A stretch of DNA of 64,000 nt, from NCBI RefSeq assembly GCF_000715075.1, contig NC_134101.1, forward strand, positions 195,320,103 to 195,384,102, given 5' to 3'. This DNA is from Nicotiana tabacum. Its lineage: Eukaryota > Streptophyta > Magnoliopsida > Solanales > Solanaceae. Shown here in pieces: positions 1 to 10,053 of this stretch (its first letter is position 1; each line of letters opens with the position of its first letter). Both the position numbers and the translations under genes were made by a program. Under the pieces are notes generated by a model. The model saw only the letters and a list, made by a program, of their open reading frames with translations. It ran no database searches and was not told the origin of the DNA.

Positions 1-880
1 ATTCTCCACCATCTGAATTACATACAATGTCTGCACCATAGCCTTTTGTTTCTTGGGGAATGGATGTCATTGGGCCAATCGATCCAGCAGCATCGAACGG
101 ACACAGGTTTATCCTGGTAGCCATTGATTATTTCACTAAGTGGGTTGAAGCGAAAATGTTCAAATCTATGACCAAGAAAGCAGTGGTCGACTTTGTGCAT
201 TCAAATATCATCTGTTGGTTTGGGATTCCAAAGGTAATCATCATAGACAATGGTGCTAATCTCAACAGTCATTTGAGATTATACATCACAATTCCACCCC
301 ATACCGCCCTAACAGGAATGGAGCAGTCGAGGTAGCCAACAAGAATATAAATAAGATACTTTGAAAAATGGTGGAAGGTTCTAGGCAGTGGCACAAGAAG
401 CTGCCGTTTGCATTGCTGGGCTATCGCACTACTGTCCGTACTTCAGTAGGAGCCACCCCTTATTTGTTGATGTATGGCACGAAGGCAGTAATACCTGCAG
501 AAATGGAAATCCCATCCCTTCGGATTGTCGCTGAAGCAGAAATTGATGACGTTGAATGGGTCAAAACCCGCTTGGAGCAATTAAGTCTGATTGATGAAAA
601 GAGATTAGTAGCAGTGTGTCATGGCCAATTGTACCAACAGAGAATGGCGAGGGCATATAACAAGAAGGTACATCCACAGAGATTTGAAGTGGGTCAGTTA
701 GTGTTGAGACGTATCTTGCCTCATCAGACTGAGGCAAAGGGAAAGTTCACCCCGAACTGGCAGGGGCCATTTGTTGTAACTAGATTGTTGTCCAACGGTG
801 CGTTATATCTGACAGATGTAGAAGGGAAATGTGTAGAAATGGCTATCAATTCCGATGCAGTCAAGAGATACTATGTATGA
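1..880 (+). pseudogene. Element A integrase (core and C-terminal region), decayed
   Basis: Retroviral-type integrase that would join element cDNA to host DNA in the nucleus. The first catalytic Asp lies in AIDYFTKWVEA (about 120-150) and the second in IIDNGANL (about 240-262). The catalytic Glu segment (GAVEVANKN) is read in another frame at about 317-343, so there is a frameshift after the second Asp and a stop near 334. The C-terminal region (368-880) then reads open from LPFALLGYRTTVRTSVGATPY through the SH3-like GKFTPNWQGPFVV segment to the stop at 878-880. No chromodomain is present, which separates this element from C, E and F. Not functional as it stands. Confidence 0.9.
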
Positions 881-1061
881 TTTCTTTCTTTAATTGTACT
901 TGTTTGTATTTGGCATATTTTGAAGATTGAAATGACGAAGACATTTTTGTTCTGCTATCTAAATACTTTATCCCTTGTCACCCCTTTTGAGCCTTATTTA
1001 TTTTCTTTCATACCCCTCTTTCGGAATCAAAGGCACAATTCAGAAACGCAAGTGCGGAGGA

Positions 1062-1196
1062 TAAGTAAGTGAAAAGAAAAAGAAAGAATGACAAAGAAAA
1101 GAAAAGGAGAAGAAAAATGAAAAAAGAAATAGAAAGAAAAGAAAAGAAAAGAGAAAAGCAAAAAGAGAAAAAAAAAGAAAAAGGAAAAATCACAAC
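1062..1196 (+). repeat. A/G-only low-complexity tract in the A 3' UTR
   Basis: About 130 bases are almost pure purine, with runs such as gaaaagaaaaagaaagaatg. The reverse strand reads as a Phe/Ser/Leu-rich open frame, which is a composition artefact and not a gene. Confidence 0.8.
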
Positions 1197-1211
1197 AACA
1201 AAGCAATATTT

Positions 1212-1280
1212 TATGCCATGAACTACGTTCGACCTGATTCCTTTTAAGGATATGTAGGCAGCCTTACGGTTCGGTCTCAT
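1212..1280 (+). repeat. Conserved UTR block, copy 1
   Basis: Contains gaactacgttcgacctgatt, then ccttttaaggatatgtaggcagcc and a GGTTCGG-type tail. A diverged second copy lies at 3840-3905. I have the impression that this block recurs in the 3' UTRs of solanaceous Tat elements. Its function is unknown. Confidence 0.7.
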
Positions 1281-1542
1281 CAATATAAAAATCCAAAAGT
1301 CCCCAAGCAAGAAACTGGGGCAGAAGTTGTGGTTGTTGTAAGAAATCTGATTCCGGAAGTTGTAATTTTAACCCATTTGTATTGCTTTGAGCCTTTTATA
1401 CCCTTTATTTCTAAACCTGTCCAGAAGCCTACATTACGGTTCAAAGAAAGACCTTCTAATCAATCTTTGATAAATTCCAAGTCGAGCAGATAAAAGTAAT
1501 TCATGTCAGGGGAAACACTCTGGTTCAAGCAGGAAAAATGGA

Positions 1543-1815
1543 AATGAGAGAGTCTTATTGGTGAAAACCTTCACAGGCACCGTAAGGCGACGGGAGTTGA
1601 GAGAAATAAAAATGAGAGAGTCTTATTGGTGAAAACCCTCACGGGAACCGTAAGGCGATGGGAGTTGAGAGAAACTAAAATGAGAGAGTCTTATTGGTGA
1701 AAACCCTCGTGGGCACCGTAAGGTGAAAGTGAGTTGAGAGATGAACGAATGAAAGAGGTTTGCTGGTGAAAACTTTTCAAGGCACCGCAGGATGAACAAG
1801 GTCAAGGTTTGGGTA
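1543..1815 (+). repeat. 68-bp tandem repeat, about 4 copies
   Basis: Units start at about 1543, 1611, 1679 and 1748. Each begins near aatgagagagtcttattggt, followed by gaaaaccctcacgggcaccg and taaggcgacgggagttgag. The fourth copy is the most diverged. The array lies in the A 3' UTR. Confidence 0.9.
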
Positions 1816-2519
1816 AAGTAATCAAGTCATGGAAGTCCTGAGGCAACGAAGTACGACAACTGAAAGTTGACTGGTCGGACAGATTGGGCTGATTAATCCG
1901 AAATGCATGTCATGATCATTGGTACTAGCTGCCCCACTCAGATAAGTTTCTTTTTCTTTTTCCTTTGGTAGCAGCCATCTGGTTTTGGATTCTTCTTATC
2001 CTTAACCCGCAAAGTCATTGCATTTCGTTTTTCTTTTGGGTTTATTTGTCTAAGATGTTTCAATGTCAGTCTTGTTCAAAGCAAGTCAAAGCTCACTACC
2101 AACTTCCAAAATTGCAAAGCACATTGTGGTTAGAGCATACTAAGGATAACATGATGTAAGAGGGGGGTACAAGGAATCACCAGAAGTTTCATTGGTGGAA
2201 TGATTTGGTCATGTCATGGGAGATGCAAAAGTTCAGATAAAGGGGTCAGAGGTAAAACAACAGCGGGGGTATAGAACACTCGGCTCGTCAAAGGTCATGG
2301 GGTTTGAAAGTCAGTTAGAAAGTCAAAGCGGTTCAGGGCCAGTTCGGAGAAGCCAGTCAGAACAAAATAGTGCAGCAGAAAGATCTTCAACAAGAATGCC
2401 ATCAGCTAACCACCACTTTAAACTGACAAAATTTTCTTTGATTGAAACAGGGGCAGAAAATTTGTTCACCTTGGAGAAACTCTCCGCAGGGAAAGAGCAA
2501 GCATCAAGACAGGTTTGAC

Positions 2520-2960
2520 TGTAAAACTTTCAGGACCCTCCTGGAAAATGGGACCTAGTTTAAATGTTCAGAAATAGCATAATCTAGCATAAATGCATCC
2601 CAAAGGAATATAAGTTAACTTAGAAGTGTGCATGTTCGAGATAGGATTCAATTAGGAGTTTTCAGGACCCTCCAGAATAAGGGGACTTAGCTTTAAGATT
2701 TCGACTAGATAACAACATTTAGCGTAAAGTCTGCTGTAAGGTAGTATAATTCAGCCATAAAAGTTGTCACTCTTAAGATAAAATTGGACTTTTGTTTTTC
2801 AGGACCCTCCTGGATAATGGGGAGTAGTTTAAAGATCCTCTTAGATAGCAAGATTTAGTAGAAGTCACACCTGTAGAAGATATAACTTAGATTTTAAATT
2901 GTCGTTTAGTTAAGAGTTGTCAGGACCCCTATGAATAATGGGACCTAGCTTTCAAATCCT
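2520..2960 (+). repeat. About 130-bp spaced repeats carrying a CAGGA-CCC-TCCTG hairpin
   Basis: The motif caggaccctcctgga, or a close variant, occurs at about 2530, 2661, 2801 and 2921, each followed by an A-rich stretch and a gggac-tag segment. The core can fold as a 5-bp stem (CAGGA/TCCTG) with a CCC loop. In some copies one arm is changed. Confidence 0.75.
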
Positions 2961-3057
2961 TAGTAATACTTGGTAATATGATTTAGTTTTACAATCACAT
3001 CTGTCCCCAGCCACCAAACTAGGGCAGAAAATTTTCTTTGTTTTTGTCTGTCTTGTT

Positions 3058-3600
3058 GAAATCAGGAGCCCGCCTGGAGAGCAGGGAATATATTCAAGCG
3101 CAACAGTCAGGAGCCCGCCTGGAGAACAAGGGAGTACAATTTACGTTTTAGCTTTCAAACTCTTTGTTTTGTCTATGTTGAAGTCAGGAGCCCGCCTGGA
3201 GAGCAGGGAATACATTTCAAGTTGAAGTCAGGAGCCCGCCTGGAGAGCAGGGAATACATTCAAGCGCAGAAGTCAGGAGCCCGCCTGGAGAACAAAGGAG
3301 TACCATTTAAATTTTAGCTTGCAACTTCTTTGCTTTGTTTATTTTGAAGTCAGGAGCCCACCTGGAGAGCAGGGAATACGTTTCAAGTTGAAGTCAGGAG
3401 TCTGCCTGCAGAGTAGGGAATACATTCAAGCACAGCAGTCAGGAGCCCGCCTGGAGAACAAGGGAGTACCATTTAAGTTTTAGCTTTCAAATTCTTGGCT
3501 TTGTTTATTTTTGAAGTCAGGGGCCGGCCTAGATAGCATGAGAACACATATCAAGTTAAGCAGTCAGGCACCCACCTGAAGAAGGGGAAAACATCTCAGG
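3058..3600 (+). repeat. Short tandem array of CAGGAGCCCGCCTGGAGA units
   Basis: About ten units contain caggagcccgcctggagagc, then agggaata. They are spaced about 40-44 bases or about 77-82 bases apart, the longer spacers holding a tttagctttcaa-type filler. Each core has CAGG/CCTG inverted arms. The array looks like a shorter-period derivative of the preceding series, with which it shares the cagga-cc core. Confidence 0.85.
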
Positions 3601-3839
3601 TTACAATTCAAGGTGGCAACAAATAGATGTTTCCGAGAGAATGGAGGATAACAAGGTAACAAGAAACATAAGAGCAAGTTTGAAGATATAGTTAGGACTT
3701 TTGTAATCCATAGATCATAGTCTAGTCTAGTTTTTTGTTTATTTTAACATGGTGTAATAAGGAGGTTCAGTAAGCAGTAGCAGCAACAACAACAACAGTG
3801 GAAGCCCAGCTTCATGGTAGTCCCAGTTACCAAATATTC

Positions 3840-3905
3840 TTGAACTACACTGACCTGATTCCTTTTTAGCCAAGGATATGTAGGAAACCTCGGAAGCAAG
3901 GCGCG
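3840..3905 (+). repeat. Conserved UTR block, copy 2
   Basis: Reads ttgaactacactgacctgatt, then a ttagccaaggatatgtagg core and a GCGCGGTC tail. This parallels the block at 1212-1280 about 2.6 kb upstream, so the two copies bracket all three repeat systems of the A 3' UTR. Confidence 0.65.
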
Positions 3906-3960
3906 GTCAAATCTTTCAAAAGATGCTTTCCACGGAGTATTCAGACGGGCAAAAATCGCT

Positions 3961-6900
3961 CGTATCCGATTACTTTATCTTTTCCCTATATGAATTACTC
4001 CCATAAATCCAAAACAAAATAATTTCTTTCAGTGTTTGCAATTTTGGGGAATTTCGTGGCATTTTCTGGTAATCGTTTGCATTTGTCTGTGCATTTTTAT
4101 TTTATTTAATTAATGAAAATTACAAAAATTATGTTGCATTTGCATTTAGGATTTAATTTTACATTTTTAGGATTAATTAACAAATTATTTTATAAAAATA
4201 GGAAAAAATCACAAAAATAGTTTATTTTGCACTTTTAATTTTAATTTTGAATTTTAGTAGTTTTTTCCTTCAATTTGGTTTTTAATTATTTGTAGTAACA
4301 ATTATTAGGGCTAATTAATTTAATATGGTAGGATAATTCGGTTTAGAATTTAATTTAGGTTTTAATTTTAATTTTGGATAAAATAAAAAAAAGAAGTGTG
4401 AAATTGAAAAAAAAAGAAAAAGAAAGAAATAAGAGGGTTAAATCTGGGCCAAAATAAAACTAGATTTCCCCAGCCCAAACATAATCACCCATGTACCCGG
4501 CCCAAACCCACGCCTCCCCCGGTCCAAATTCCCCAACTAAGTCAAACGATGCCGTTTCAGTAGGCTTGATCTGGGCTGTTGATATCGCCTGATCCAACAG
4601 ATCAGAACTGGGGGGCGGGGTTTCAATATATATATATATATATGTCCGAACGTACCCTACCCCCCCTCATTTCATCGTTCCTACACCCCCGTCATTAGAG
4701 AGCCCAAGCCTAACCCTAACAGAACCGCCCCCTTTTCCGCCACCATCCACCGGCGGCGCCACCTCCAACCACTCCCAAAATGATACCCCATAACCATCAA
4801 GAGCCCCTCATTCCAAATTCCCCTTCCGTTTGCCTCGAATCAACCCAGAACGTCTCGAATCTATTTTTGAAAAAAAAAAACTAGCATCGCCCTTGTGCTC
4901 TCCGGTGGCGGCACCGCCTCCGTTCAGCCCGAAACTAACACCCCACAACCCCTAGGATCCCCTCATGCCAAATCCATAACTACTATCCTTCGAATCGGCC
5001 CAGAGCCCCGCGAATCTTGAATTTGAGGTCAACCCCAAAAATTCAAAACCACTCTGTCGTCAATCCTAGTGCATGCATGGGCAGAAGGCACCATTCTTCG
5101 AGGTCTGAAGTTCGGATTCAATGTTCGACCTTAGCTTTATTAGGGCTTTAATCTCCGATGGATTCCGAGTCTAAATCGGTAAGCCCTTTTCTTCTCTTGT
5201 ATTCTCTTCCTTTTGATTGTCTTATTCTCTTCATCCTCCCCTTTTCTTTAGTTTAAACTTCTCATACCAGTCTGACTGAAACTGGGCTAATCTCTCGAGT
5301 TTAGATTGGTCTTTCGGTCATTGTCCTTATCTTTTTCGTGAAAGTTTGTTTTCTAATATCTTTAGTCCGTTGTGTCAATAGCATGGATAACTTTCTGATC
5401 TTGTTTTCTGTTTAGCCATCCAAGTTATTTTAAAAATTAAGTTACTTCAACTAAGTTAAAACCTTGCCTAGTCATTGTTAATTGATCAGTAAGTTAGTAG
5501 AGTTGATTTGAAATCATTGCAAGTTATCATGGCATGCAGATTTGTTTCTTATCAAATAGGTAAGGTTTCGTCTGGGCTTTGGTTTGTCTTTGGTCCATTT
5601 GGCAAAAGGCAGCCTAAATTGGTTTGGGTTCTTGGGGTAAATTCAGCCGTGGGTTAATTTGACCCATGTCTCATTTGGGGTTTAAGGTAAATAACAGGGG
5701 TATGGGGGTTAGTTTGGGTAGTCTTAGTGATGGAATCTACTTGTAACTGTCTGGGAAGCTTCTAGGAAGCTGGGGGGGGACTACTTGGCAAAATCTAAAT
5801 TTACACCAGGGGCGTTTAAGCTAATATGGGAACTAAAAAGGACTAAATTGCAAAATGTATCTTTTTGGGTCTACCCTATTTGCTTGCCTATAAAGGCATC
5901 TTTTCCTTGCCATTCAAGGCAGATATAGAGAGATTAGAAAGTTAAATTTCAAAAAAGGCCAAAACAACTGAAAATTAGAGTAAAAATTATTGTTTCATTG
6001 AAATTCACTCTGTAATTCCTTCCTGTTTTCAAATCCTGAAAAGAGTTTCTGGTTGATATAGTCTTAAAAGGGACTGAGATTGGGTGTGTGAGCTTTAATT
6101 TTGAAGTTGTTTGGGTATTGTTCGAGTGGGATTGTCTTCTATTTTGTTTTCAAGTTCATCTTGGTTGAGCTGGTGTTGCTGGTATTGGCCTGCTGCAGTT
6201 CTGTTGCTGATTCTCCATTTTCTGCTTTTATTTTCAAATTCCAGGTATAAGTTCTGGACCTTCATGATGTAAGGCTTGATTCAAGGATGAAATGGAAGCA
6301 CTATTATGCTTTAGTTCTTTGTTTCTTTGCTTGATGTTTGTACTCCCTCATTTATTCATAATATAATCCGAGTTAAATTCCTTTTAAGTAATCGAATTCT
6401 CATGTTGTAATTAGTTGTGAACTGTGGAGACTATCACATATTTGGATCTTGCTGTTTATTCAACTTTAGTATTATAGGTCAATTTTGCAATCCTTATTAT
6501 CTGTATGTAGAAGTTATTGTGAAATTATTAAGTCCCATTACTGTCAGCATGTATAAGCTTGAAATTCATATAGCAATTTGGTTGAACCTTAGTAATTAAG
6601 CTATGTTGTTCACAAAGTATGAAAATCATCAGGGGTCTGATTAATAAGGGTATTGGTTCCAGTCAAGTGTCTTCAAGGTTGTTTCATGTTTAAATGTTAG
6701 TATAGGTTTAATGTTTGAAATATTATGTGAGCATGAAAGGGCTTAATGTGTGTTTGGTACAAGTGTTAAATCCTGTGGTGAATGGATGCCTTAGCAGTCA
6801 AATGCTATACCTCCAGCTTTGTGGTCGTTCGATTCGAGTGTGGAAATCTGCAATTTTTTTAAGTTCATTCGTTCATGCGTTTTATTTGTTTGAAAACTTT

Positions 6901-7817
6901 CCTCTTGCAGCTGCTTGGACTCGATCCTCTGATCTCTTCCTCATTCGACTTGGGCAAGCTTCCGTTCAAATTGGGCCTGCCTCATGCCCAATACCATTTC
7001 TGGCCTGGCATGTCGAGGCCTGACCGTCTTCAACTATTGGGGGGTATTCATCTTGTACGCATCTTATGGACTGGGCTCCTTTGGGTTTATGAATTGAAAT
7101 AGTAGCTGGTCCACTAATGATTAAATATAGTAGGCTTTGGACTTTTTCTAAAAATGGATATTAGGATTTCAATAAGGTGTTTTAGATTACTGTTAGGTCT
7201 TTCATTTCTTTAGCCAAGTCCAAATAAATCGAAGCGTGCCATTAGCACATTTTCATGGCCCTCGAAAAGTTAAAACGCGTAGTTGCTTTAGGGCGCGTTA
7301 TTTAATAATTTTACTTTCTTAAGCTCGGGTGTGCATTTCATGTGACCCAAATCAAATCTTAAAACGTTGAATGGAATATGTTTAGGATTGCGGGTGAATT
7401 TCATGTGGCGCAATCCAAAAACGTATTTTAAACGACGTTCAATCTTCTTTAAAAATCAATTAAAGCGGTTAAAAGGTTAAAATTGCACATAGGTTCAAAA
7501 TGTTCTAAAATCAGATTATTAAGCCAAATATAACAGTTGAGCGACCGTGCTAGAACCACGGAACTCTGCAATGCCTAACACCTTCTCTCGGGTTAACAGA
7601 ATTCCTTACCCGGGTTTCTGGTTCGCTAACTGTATTACAGAGTCAACCTTTTCCTCGACTCGGGGTTCGAACCGGTGACTTGGGGACACCATAAATCTCC
7701 CAAGTGGCGACTCTGAATCTTTTAATAATGATCCCATTTCGATTGCCCTTTAATTGGAAAAACTCCCATTACCCATTTATACCCTTTACGGGGTATAGGT
7801 AAAAAGAAGGTGTGACA
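3961..7817 (+). repeat. Element A 3' LTR (start not resolved)
   Basis: The right end is clear: the LTR ends ggtgtgaca at 7817 and is followed by an abrupt change to element B coding sequence. The left end is approximate; I found no unambiguous TG start with an adjoining polypurine tract. Inside are a (TA)n TATA-like stretch at 4626-4643, a C-rich leader with ctaaccctaac at about 4710, and a GC-rich segment up to about 5080. A possible splice donor (tcggtaag, 5179) and acceptor (cctcttgcag, ending 6910) are present. The last 300 bases have the gcctaacaccttctc and caagtggcgactctgaa blocks typical of Tat LTR ends. Confidence 0.6.
4626..4643 (+). promoter_or_regulatory. TATA-like (TA)n stretch in A LTR
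   Basis: Nine TA steps precede the C-rich leader-like segment. Its position in the LTR suits a core promoter, but a simple microsatellite is equally possible. Confidence 0.45.
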
Positions 7818-8706
7818 ATGACTGCAACTCATGCTTGGTGCAATTGTCAATCAGGATGTGTATGTTTGGCAAAGGAAAGTCATCTTTGGGACTGGCCTGG
7901 TTGAGATCCTAGTAGTCGACACAAACTCTGACCTTTCCGTCCTTCTTTGGAACTGGCACGATGTTGGCTAACCATGTTGGGTATTCTACTACCCTGAGAA
8001 CCATAGCTTTGACTTGCTTAATGACTTCTTTTTGATTTTCAAACTCATATCAGGCTTGAACTTTCTGAGCTTTTGCTTTACCAGCAGACATGTCAGATCA
8101 GTTGGCAGTTTATGAGCCACAATAGACGTACTCAGACCAGTCATGTAATCATACGACCTGGCGAATATGTCCTCATATTCCTTTAGAAATTCTGCGTATT
8201 CTTCCTTTTTTGATGGCGATAACTTAACACTGATTCCTGTTTCCTTGACGTTTTCTGCATCTCTCAGGTTAACAATTTCGGTCTCGTCCAGGTTGGACTT
8301 AGGTCTGTTGTCAAAGTTCTCAACTTCTTTGACAATCTCGTCAGGTATGTCATCTTCCTTTGAATCATTGTCCGTTTGTTGTGTTGCCTCATTGCATGTC
8401 ACAGTCGTTAGTTCATCAAGACAAATAATAGTAATGTTGTATAGGTAAAGTAATAAGAGAAAACAATAGCAATAAGTATTGATTCACGGGAAAAGTCAAA
8501 ATTCTTTTGATAAATTGAATAACTATTTTGAACATCGAAGATTTAATTGCGGGAATTGAAAAATGCAAAAAGAAAATCATTTAGTAAAAACAGTGAATAA
8601 TGCTTGTTTTAGCCTTGCTACCACGAGGCTCATCGGGCTTTGGTTGTCCTGATGGTCCAATTCTTGAGATGTGCCCCTCTACTCACAGCCTGTATGGAAG
8701 GGCCTT
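7818..8706 (-). pseudogene. Element B pol fragment (spacer and N-terminal RT)
   Basis: The translation runs through DDIPDEIVKEVENFDN and KPTD-type spacer residues, KFKPDMSLKIK, PTWLANIVPVPKKDGKV and VCVDY-DLNQASPKDDFPLP, and breaks at KHELQS where A is inserted. It corresponds to 63365-64000 of element G. There is a frameshift near 7990 and a stop between VCVDY and DLNQ. Relative to G, B has about 170 extra bases (about 8440-8615) between the acidic spacer and the upstream segment. The catalytic YxDD part of RT is missing. Confidence 0.85.
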
Positions 8707-10033
8707 GTGAAATAAGATGATGATGCCAGAGTGCACGAACTAACCTTTGGGAAGGGGAATAATAAAAAAAATAAAAGGTAGTCAAGTCAGTGGGGATTAT
8801 AAAAAGTATTGCAATATTTAAACAAATAGCGTGGGAATGTAAAACGTGTCCTAATTTGGGAACCTATTTGTGCCCGAGGTAGGCCTAGCGATAAATTGAT
8901 TTGGAGACCTTACAATGCTAAATGCCTCATTTTATTGATAAAAATAGACGAATCCCAAAACGACACTGAATAAGAAAGAAAATAAAAGTCACTAATGGCC
9001 ATTGGCCTTATTACATTCATAAAGCGAGAAAGTAAATTCCTATCTATTTGGTCCCATAAGGACCTTCCTCAGGTTGAATACTCCCGTTGATCAAATCCTC
9101 CAGTTCACGTAGGTTCACTAGTAAAAATGCCTTTGCCATGTGTTCTCTTTCGTTTCCCTCAACGTTCTAGCAGTCGGTGACTCTCTTCCTCACTTTTCCT
9201 TCCAATTCCAGCAGACTATATTCTAGATATTCCAACTTTTTGCTAGCTTTGGCGGCCCTCTCTTTCCACTCATTGATTTGGTCATTTGATGGAAGACTCC
9301 TCCACTAGTCTAGCAAGAGTGGGGGCGTGCTAATCACACCAAAACTGGGGACCTCGTGCCTTATTTTCTGCAAAACAAAAGGGTTAGACCCTACCCCCAC
9401 CAGACTCGACTATTTATCATCAACAATTAGCATAAAGCATTTAGTTTTCCAAATAAATGCACAGAACGTGATGATGTTCGTTTGGGCTTAGGGAAACCCA
9501 GTGGAATTTTGGACAAGGCTATTTTAAAGTATCATTACATGGACAACATAACTGACCCGGCTAGGTTTGACCATGATGCATGCACAATTTGAATAGAGTA
9601 AGGTTTCTATGGGGTTTTAGACTGATACCCTTGACCGAACAACTCAAGGGGGAAGGCACGGAACCATCGACTGCCCTACTGATCGACTGGTTTTACCACA
9701 AATATGCCTTTCCGAATTTAGTGGGTAATGATATAGGAAGAGCGCAACCACTCATTAAAAGCATTGCTATGGTATTTGTTTGGCACGAGTGGAGTATGAT
9801 GTTGAGCATGATTATGAAATAATTAAAACATGTTGGCACATATTTGCACGTTAAGAAAGCGATAAATACAACAGTTTCATAATTTAAAGCAGCAATAAAG
9901 GAAAGAAATAAGGAAGATACGCCAGTTTTGCAGTTGGAAAGGATATTAAATGCTTAAAGGAATTAAACAAGTTATTGCACATAAGGAGGTACACATTCAA
10001 AAGAACTATATGAAGTGGTAAAGGCCTATGTAT
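8707..10033 (-). other. Element B leader, fused directly to pol
   Basis: Read on the minus strand this is the 5' untranslated leader. Its distal part (about 9330-8707) matches G 59345-59969, including a Glu/Lys-rich frame (about 9330-9060). The proximal part (about 10033-9340) has no counterpart in G and no coding frame that I recognise. At 8706/8707 the leader joins pol, skipping what in G is about 3.4 kb of gag and protease. Confidence 0.75.
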
Positions 10034-10051
10034 GCCCATCAGAGCCGCCAT
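10034..10051 (-). other. Element B primer-binding site
   Basis: Minus-strand reading TGGCGGCTCTGATGGGCA starts three bases after the LTR end. It resembles the TGGCGACTCTGCTGGGGA-type PBS of Tat/Ogre elements (family knowledge; the exact tRNA was not verified). Confidence 0.6.
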
Positions 10052-10053
10052 AT

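Larger units (their letters stand above)
881..3960 (+). other. Element A 3' untranslated region (no gene)
   Basis: About 3 kb with no convincing coding frame lies between the integrase stop and the LTR. It holds a purine tract, two copies of a conserved block, a 68-bp tandem array, a series of about 130-bp repeats and a GC-rich short tandem array, each listed separately. Polypurine-like stretches occur at 2159-2168 (aagaggggggt) and elsewhere. I could not decide which one primes plus-strand synthesis, because the LTR start is unresolved. Confidence 0.7.
1..7817 (+). mobile_element. Element A: Tat/Ogre-type Ty3/gypsy retrotransposon, 3' part
   Basis: The 5' LTR, gag and most of pol lie left of the window. 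Visible in order are the integrase C-terminus (to 880), about 3 kb of untranslated repeat-rich sequence and a 3' LTR ending in TGTGACA at 7817. From 7818 the sequence switches to minus-strand RT coding sequence of element B, so A is inserted in B. Lineage rests on the integrase motif around PAEMEIPSLRI and on the long repeat-bearing 3' UTR, both typical of Tat/Ogre elements. The left target-site duplication is outside the window and cannot be checked. Confidence 0.85.

Noticed and set aside
972..985. tgtcacccc as the start of the A 3' LTR (near-inverse of the ggtgtgaca end)
   Set aside because: No polypurine tract before it, and it would make an LTR of about 6.8 kb including the UTR repeats; left unresolved rather than called.
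1008..1310. Minus-strand 100-codon frame rich in Phe, Ser and Leu
   Set aside because: Reverse reading of a purine tract; no start context, no family, composition artefact.
3058..3600. CRISPR-like regularly spaced repeats
   Set aside because: Units vary in length and sequence, spacers are themselves repeats, and the context is a plant retrotransposon UTR.
4706..4722. Telomere-like ctaaccctaac in A LTR
   Set aside because: Less than two repeat units in a C-rich leader; chance or LTR leader sequence.
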